A stretch of DNA of 64,000 bases from Lewinella sp. LCG006 (GTDB taxonomy: Bacteria > Bacteroidota > Bacteroidia > Chitinophagales > Saprospiraceae). The notes under the pieces are model-generated. The model was not told the origin of the DNA. It worked only from the letters and a program-made list of their open reading frames with translations, and did no database searches. The stretch is from positions 3,752,501-3,816,500 of the forward strand of contig NZ_CP160680.1 in the NCBI RefSeq assembly GCF_040784935.1, written 5' to 3'. A program made the translations under genes and the position numbers. Shown here piece after piece: positions 60,099 to 64,000 of the stretch (positions are counted from its first letter, which is position 1; each line of letters starts with the position of its first letter).

Positions 60099-61154
60099 AT
60101 GAAAAGACTTAGACAATTAGCACTGTTCACCATCCTGATGACATTCATGCTCTCGGCACGAGGCCAGGATATCCATTTTTCACAGTTTTACCTTTCACCG
60201 CTGAATTTGAACCCAGCGATGACCGGTGTAATGAACTGTAACGTTCGCCTCGTCGCGAACTATCGTAACCAGTGGGCCAGCGTACTGCGCGACAATGCCT
60301 TCCGGACGTACTCTGTTTCCTACGATCAACGCATTCCCGTTGGACGTAATGACTATTTCGGTATTGGTGGTACCTTCTGGGGCGACCGTGCCGGGGAAGC
60401 TGATTTTGCTACCCTTACGGGTAAACTCTCTGCTTCTTACTCCAAGAAAATGGGCGGTTCCCGCAACTATGGCCACTACTTGGTGGTAGGTGCCGAAGCA
60501 GGCGTAGCGCAGCGTAGCCTTGATTTCCTCAACCTGCGTTGGGGACTTCAGCACGATGGCAATGGTGGCTTCGACGCTAACCTTGACCCAGGTGAGACCA
60601 GCTTCGACCGTGACGAATTCCTGTTTGGGGATTTGGCCGCTGGTTTATTATGGTTCATGACTTTTGACAAGAACAATAACCTTTACCTAGGTGGTGCTTT
60701 CCATCACCTCAACCGGGCTGACCAATCATTCAGCAGCCAAGACCAAGATTTACTGTACAGCCGCTTTACTGCACACGCTGGTGGTGAATTCCTGGTATCC
60801 AACCGCTTTGGGCTGGTTCCTGGTGTGATTGTAATGAGCCAAGGACCTTCCTTCCAGGTGAACGCAGGTACCAGCTTTAAATTCCTTTTGGGTACTGGCC
60901 GTCAGGCTGGCACTCAATCCTGGCAGTTCGGTCTTTGGACACGGGTTTCTAACAAAATCAACTCTGGCGTCTTGAACGATGCAGTGATCTTGTCCACTCG
61001 TTTCGATTTCGATGCCTTCACCCTAGGGTTTAGCTACGACGTCAACGTTTCGCCATTAAAAGCTGCTTCTAACTATAATGGTAGCTTCGAATTGGCGATG
61101 CAATACAAGATTTGCGGACCTGCTCGCCGAGGTGTTTACTGTCCTAGTTTCTAA
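60099..61154 (+). CDS. PorP/SprF-family type IX secretion system membrane protein
   Basis: This 351-residue protein belongs to the PorP/SprF family: signal peptide (LALFTILMTFMLSARG), then QDIHFSQFYLSPLNLNPAMT with GVMNCNVRLVANYRNQWASV, the family's hallmark N-terminus. Ten or more amphipathic strands follow, with a C-terminal strand FELAMQYKI. Members sit in the outer membrane and help secrete or anchor particular T9SS substrates such as SprB. ATG 60099 is preferred; an in-frame TTG at 60063 would spoil the signal peptide. The SprB-repeat adhesin at 43 kb is a possible client, though not adjacent. Confidence 0.9.
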   Translation: MKRLRQLALFTILMTFMLSARGQDIHFSQFYLSPLNLNPAMTGVMNCNVRLVANYRNQWASVLRDNAFRTYSVSYDQRIPVGRNDYFGIGGTFWGDRAGEADFATLTGKLSASYSKKMGGSRNYGHYLVVGAEAGVAQRSLDFLNLRWGLQHDGNGGFDANLDPGETSFDRDEFLFGDLAAGLLWFMTFDKNNNLYLGGAFHHLNRADQSFSSQDQDLLYSRFTAHAGGEFLVSNRFGLVPGVIVMSQGPSFQVNAGTSFKFLLGTGRQAGTQSWQFGLWTRVSNKINSGVLNDAVILSTRFDFDAFTLGFSYDVNVSPLKAASNYNGSFELAMQYKICGPARRGVYCPSF

Positions 61155-61181
61155 GTACAGTATAGGGAATTAACACACCTG

Positions 61182-61230
61182 AAAAATATCCAAAGTGATC
61201 TTACAGATCGCTTTGGATATTTTTTATTTT
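61182..61230 (+). terminator. Rho-independent terminator after the PorP/SprF gene
   Basis: Arms of 20 bases (AAAAATATCCAAAG, then TGATCT; partner 61205-61224) pair with one mismatch around TAC, and a T-rich run follows. Confidence 0.85.
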
Positions 61231-61368
61231 AATGGGTTCGCTAGATAGTACTGGAATTCGGTATATTAGCAATTAGGTGCTACCTTAGCACTCAATTAGA
61301 CAACCAATCCCCTGCATATAAACCGTTTCAGGCTCCAAGCAGGAAGCCTGCTCAAAAACTAAAAACAA

Positions 61369-61821
61369 ATGTTTAACAACAGCGGAAAAAAAGAAATGAG
61401 TACAAAATCATCATCTACGCCTTCGCCTTCAGGCGGCCATTCTCTAAACAGTATTGTAGAAGGTACTAAAATAGAGGGAACCGTCAATGCCAATAGTGAT
61501 ATTCGTGTAGATGGTTCAATTACCGGAAAACTCTTCTGTGATGCTAAAGTCATCATAGGGCCAACGGGCAAAGTAGATGGTGAAATTCGCTGCGAGAACG
61601 CCGTCATCGAAGGTAAGTTTGAAGGCACAATGACAGTCAAAGAGCTGCTCAATATCCGCGAAACGGCTGCCGTTGATGGGGATATTACTTGTGGTAAACT
61701 AATCGTGCAACCAGGAGGTACTATCGATGGAACCCTGACCATGGCATCTGGTAATAAAAATAGTATCGCAGGCAGTGCTAAAAAAGCCATGACTGAAAAA
61801 ACGGAGAAAGTTGCCGGATAA
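61369..61821 (+). CDS. Bactofilin
   Basis: The 150-residue product is a polymer-forming cytoskeletal protein (DUF583). Its right-handed beta-helix core runs from about 25 to 125 with repeating turns: GTVNANSDIRVDGSITGKLF, KVIIGPTGKVDGEIRCENAV, and TAAVDGDITCGKLIVQPGGT. Both ends are polar and disordered. Bactofilins build membrane-associated filaments. The AtpZ-like gene overlaps its end by 11 bp; such an order (bactofilin, AtpZ) is common in Bacteroidetes. Confidence 0.92.
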   Translation: MFNNSGKKEMSTKSSSTPSPSGGHSLNSIVEGTKIEGTVNANSDIRVDGSITGKLFCDAKVIIGPTGKVDGEIRCENAVIEGKFEGTMTVKELLNIRETAAVDGDITCGKLIVQPGGTIDGTLTMASGNKNSIAGSAKKAMTEKTEKVAG

Positions 61822-62035
61822 AACACCAGATCAAAAAGATCAAGCCAGGAAACGAGTACAAGATTATATGAAGTACTCGGGGATGGCGATGCAAATGGGC
61901 ATCATTATTTTATTAGGGGTATTTGCTGGCCAAAAGCTGGATGAATACTTCCAAACGTCCCCTTTCCTGATGGTGGGAATGGCCTTGCTTTCTATTTTTG
62001 CAGCACTGTACAGCACACTCAAGGACTTGCTGTAA
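61811..62035 (+). CDS. AtpZ/AtpI-family F0F1 ATP synthase accessory protein
   Basis: A 74-residue protein with two membrane helices (MAMQMGIIILLGVFAGQKLD and FLMVGMALLSIFAALYSTLK) and a basic N-terminus. This is the AtpZ/AtpI pattern; YMKYSGMAMQMGI with a small-residue-rich first helix is typical. Such proteins help assemble the rotor ring. It starts with TTG inside the bactofilin gene. The catalytic atp genes are not downstream here. Confidence 0.82.
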   Translation: MPDKTPDQKDQARKRVQDYMKYSGMAMQMGIIILLGVFAGQKLDEYFQTSPFLMVGMALLSIFAALYSTLKDLL

Positions 62036-62107
62036 TGAGTGCACAAACATTTTCATCCCGAATTTTGGCAGCTCAAAGTTCGGGATGTCTTTTTTATTTT
62101 AAGAAAT

Positions 62108-62491
62108 ATGACCAATAAAGCATTTTTACTGCAACTAGGAGGAGTTGTCTTGATAACGGTAGCAGCACTACTTGGACTATATCAAGTACCCAAACTGGCC
62201 CCGTATCAAGAACTGGGCTGGATCAGTCTTGGTGGCTTTGTCTTTCTGTCCGTCGTGATGTTTTTCTTGGGGCGGAGTGCTGCGAATAGTGCTAATAAAA
62301 ACACTTTTACCAACACCATCATGGGCTTTACCATGGGGAAAATGATGTTGGCAATTATGATCGTTTACGCTTACCTGCAGCTCGCTGAGCCTACAGATAA
62401 GTTCTTTGTCATTCCCTTCTTTTTGGTCTATTTTATCTTCACCGCTTTCGAGACCTATTTTATGATGAAATTAGGTAAAGCGGGGGTTTAA
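62108..62491 (+). CDS. Four-helix membrane protein, AtpI/UncI-like
   Basis: The 127-residue product has four membrane helices: FLLQLGGVVLITVAALLGL, LGWISLGGFVFLSVVMFFLG, MMLAIMIVYAYLQLA, FVIPFFLVYFIFTAFETYFM. Its place behind an AtpZ-like gene and the final FETYFMMKLGK are like the uncharacterised small proteins that precede atpB in Bacteroidetes. I chose ATG 62108; the frame is open from 62039 but that part is not membrane-like. The assignment to the AtpI group is mainly from context. Confidence 0.6.
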   Translation: MTNKAFLLQLGGVVLITVAALLGLYQVPKLAPYQELGWISLGGFVFLSVVMFFLGRSAANSANKNTFTNTIMGFTMGKMMLAIMIVYAYLQLAEPTDKFFVIPFFLVYFIFTAFETYFMMKLGKAGV

Positions 62492-62492
62492 T

Positions 62493-62551
62493 CTCCGTAT
62501 CTCCTCCGTAGCACAGGTTTTCAAACCCTGTGTTACGGAGGAGATACGGAG
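62493..62551. repeat. Long hairpin with GTTTTCAAAC core
   Basis: Arms 62493-62520 and 62523-62551 (outer part CTCCGTATCTCCTCCGTA) pair almost throughout, one base missing and one mismatch. The tip GGTTTTCAAACC is like the GTTTGAAAC tip of the hairpin at 18941-18983, and both share TCCGT/ACGGA words. It lies between convergent genes and has no T-run. Confidence 0.75.
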
Positions 62552-62560
62552 CTACGGAGG

Positions 62561-63076
62561 TTAAAGCTCGAACAGCCCCTCTGGAAGATCCATCAATAAC
62601 ACTCGTTTAGACTCATCTATTCCTTCAATCAGATCGGCATGTAGCGGGATCATGATGGTTTTTCCCTGATAGCTCACTTCGGCCAGGTAGTGCTCCGGTA
62701 GGTCAACGATTTCATTGATTTTCCCTACAGGCCCGAATTCAGTATCACTGATAAGGTACCCGAGGTATTGCTCAAAAGGATTGTCGGCAGGAATATCTTC
62801 AGTGGAGATGGTCAACAGATGAGCAGGCAGGTAAATCTCTCTTTGCTGGAGCATCTGCGCAGCTTCCTTATCGTCGATATCTTCCAACTTTACGAGGTTG
62901 CCCCCGCTGCGCCAGGCTTCCACAAAGTGGGGGACGTATTGGCTGCCCACGGCAATCAATAAACTATCCTGCTGAACGACATCCTCGAAATATATCTCCT
63001 CGATACTGACCTTTAATTCTCCACGTAAACCATGAGGTCGACCCATCCGGCCTACTTTTGTCATCTCCTCCTTCAT
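62561..63076 (-). CDS. rimM: 16S rRNA processing protein RimM
   Basis: The 171-residue protein is RimM, which helps mature the 30S head with ribosomal protein S19. The N-terminal beta-barrel has KVGRMGRPHGLRGELKVSIE; the PRC-barrel half has YLGYLISDTEFGPVGKINEI and HYLAEVSYQGKTIMIPLHAD, ending RVLLMDLPEGLFEL. ATG 63076 makes an ATGA overlap with the upstream lipoprotein stop and gives a normal length; ATG 63064 and 63088 are in frame as well. The usual neighbours rpsP and trmD are not beside it here. Confidence 0.92.
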   Translation of the reverse strand: MKEEMTKVGRMGRPHGLRGELKVSIEEIYFEDVVQQDSLLIAVGSQYVPHFVEAWRSGGNLVKLEDIDDKEAAQMLQQREIYLPAHLLTISTEDIPADNPFEQYLGYLISDTEFGPVGKINEIVDLPEHYLAEVSYQGKTIMIPLHADLIEGIDESKRVLLMDLPEGLFEL

Positions 63077-63843
63077 TGGATCAGCCATTGTTTGATGATA
63101 AATCCTCCTTCGGCCTTCTCTCGCCAAGGCAAGTCGAGGCAGGCACCAGTATCGCCGTTGCAGCATTGCTGACACTGGGTTTCAAATACCTCCAACTCCC
63201 GGTAAACCAGTCCGATGTCTTTAGCGTAGCCTTCAATAGCAAGGCGCCGGTTGAGAAGATTCTCGTAGTCGGCACCTTCCACCAGCGTAAGTTGATCGTA
63301 AGTTTTATCCTGAACCGTTCCTGCTTGATCGAAGCTGAGATAGCGGTAATTCCAATCGACAAAAATCTGGACAGGCTGACCCGCGACTTCAATTTCCCGA
63401 AAGGGATCAAAAGCTACATGGCCATCCCAGTTTTGATCAGCCCTTAAAGGAAAGACCAGTTTTACAAACTCCAGGTTATCTTCCCTCCGATAGGCCCGCA
63501 GTTCATCCCGATGGAGGAGAAAGGTTTGGCTGAAACGCCAGGCAGTGCTGTCGACACGACGATCATACCGCTCTCCTCGGTACCATAGTTGGCCCTCTAA
63601 ATCACGTAAAGTATCCACCAGTATTTCTTGGACATCAAGACGTACCGAATCGTAGAATATTCCTCCTACCTGAGGGCGCAAGACGATACTGTCCATCAGG
63701 TAGTTCCATTCCTGACCCACTTCCAGCGGGAAATAGTCATACCCCTTATCTGCACGTGGCTCCGCCGTCTCACCTTCGCAAGTCAGCAAAAATAGCGTCG
63801 ATAGGAAAAGCAGACCAATAAGGAAAGTCTTGGTTCCTTTCAT
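63073..63843 (-). CDS. Hypothetical lipoprotein
   Basis: A 256-residue lipoprotein (LLTC, Cys22) of unknown family. After the lipobox comes an acidic linker and YDYFPLEVGQEWNYLMDSIV, a start common among Bacteroidetes lipoproteins that form beta sandwiches. The C-terminal FETQCQQCCNGDTGACLDLP holds four cysteines. ATG 63843 (MKGTKTFLIG) gives a clean signal; an ATG at 63876 adds a polar extension. It lies between mnmA and rimM, overlapping rimM by 4 bp. Confidence 0.7.
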   Translation of the reverse strand: MKGTKTFLIGLLFLSTLFLLTCEGETAEPRADKGYDYFPLEVGQEWNYLMDSIVLRPQVGGIFYDSVRLDVQEILVDTLRDLEGQLWYRGERYDRRVDSTAWRFSQTFLLHRDELRAYRREDNLEFVKLVFPLRADQNWDGHVAFDPFREIEVAGQPVQIFVDWNYRYLSFDQAGTVQDKTYDQLTLVEGADYENLLNRRLAIEGYAKDIGLVYRELEVFETQCQQCCNGDTGACLDLPWREKAEGGFIIKQWLIQ

Positions 63844-63884
63844 GGAGTCGGATTTTGTGTATTTACCATATACCAAGTACCAAA

Positions 63885-64000
63885 CTAGTTCTCTCCGAAC
63901 TTGTGGCCACCATAAATGATACCTCCTCCCACAACATCATCACCTTCATAAAAAACGGCAGACTGTCCAGGGGCAACCCCCTTAACGTTGGCCATAAAAC
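63885..64000 (-). CDS. mnmA: tRNA 2-thiouridylase MnmA, C-terminal end
   Basis: Only the last 38 codons are in the window. The reading VKGVAPGQSAVFYEGDDVVG followed by GGIIYGGHKF is the conserved C-terminal barrel of MnmA, the enzyme that puts sulfur on position 2 of U34 in Glu, Gln and Lys tRNAs. It is first in a leftward group with the lipoprotein and rimM (41-bp gap). The call rests on this short but characteristic segment. Confidence 0.8.
   Translation of the reverse strand, partial: FMANVKGVAPGQSAVFYEGDDVVGGGIIYGGHKFGEN

Noticed and set aside
1-64000. rRNA, tRNA or known riboswitch genes
   Set aside because: No cloverleaf, rRNA core sequence or recognisable riboswitch core was seen by eye; short or degenerate RNAs could be missed without a covariance search.

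Overview
The window reads as a chromosome segment of a free-living Bacteroidetes bacterium, most like the Saprospiria/Lewinella group. The signs are a SusC/SusD pair, two secreted proteins with type IX secretion (T9SS) C-terminal sorting domains, a PorP/SprF-family protein, SprB repeats, FecR and STN domains, a DUF2480 protein, and many TAnnTTTG (-7 type) promoter boxes in place of sigma-70 -10 boxes. The genus is inference; no rRNA or tRNA gene was seen.

Layout. 1-3.1 kb: a cut-off secreted protein, an FAD amine oxidase, an aldo/keto reductase and a SpoU-type RNA methyltransferase. 3.4-18.8 kb: a surface polysaccharide locus. A response regulator and a phosphoglycosyltransferase with a receiver-like N-terminus are transcribed leftwards. 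Divergently runs a long, tightly coupled operon: acyltransferase, half-size TolC-like protein, Wzz/BY-kinase-like protein, glycosyltransferase, Wzy, glycosyltransferase, a 31-residue membrane microprotein, Wzx, methyltransferase, glycosyltransferase, two hexapeptide acetyltransferases and a glycosyltransferase. 19-21.8 kb: gluconate uptake (gntK, gntP) and a HAD phosphatase. 21.9-23.7 kb: a complete IS1634-like insertion sequence with about 30-bp inverted ends, sitting in a short intergenic repeat. 23.7-25.4 kb: an FG-GAP protein with a T9SS tail, and a truncated TIGR03032-like gene.

25.5-31 kb: a FecR anti-sigma-like protein paired with an STN protein carrying 16-residue surface repeats, then outer-membrane and lipoprotein genes. 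31.2-33.3 kb: a NagZ-like GH3 lipoprotein, a small ArsR-like regulator and a 58/59-bp tandem DNA repeat array of 7 full units plus a partial one. 33.3-35.1 kb: a WbpE/WbpD-like pair for diacetamido sugar nucleotide synthesis. 35.5-43 kb: a probable N-acetylmuramic acid utilisation locus (DeoR regulator, SusC, SusD, sugar kinase, MurQ), with TTGCA direct repeats in front of both susC and murQ. 43-51.5 kb: a SprB-repeat adhesin, a one-pass membrane protein, an ECF sigma factor, a fatty acid desaturase, ScpB, a DUF2480 protein, OsmC and a lytic transglycosylase.

51.5-56.5 kb: a MacB/FtsX-like permease divergent from its likely ATPase and a sensor kinase. Both transcripts start from sigma-54 type -24/-12 sequences, with one copy of a 15-bp palindromic element the same distance upstream of each. 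56.5-64 kb: secreted and membrane unknowns, a secreted caspase-like protein, a GNAT acetyltransferase, a PorP/SprF protein, bactofilin, AtpZ-like and AtpI-like proteins, rimM, a lipoprotein and the 3' end of mnmA.

Intergenic DNA is rich in repeats: a CTTCCGA-type heptamer family, large hairpins, and shared elements near 28.9/29.0/51.5 kb and 48.7/50.4 kb. The strongest candidates for undescribed biology are the 58-bp array, the symmetric sigma-54 regulatory island, the receiver-like phosphoglycosyltransferase and the FecR/16-residue-repeat pair.
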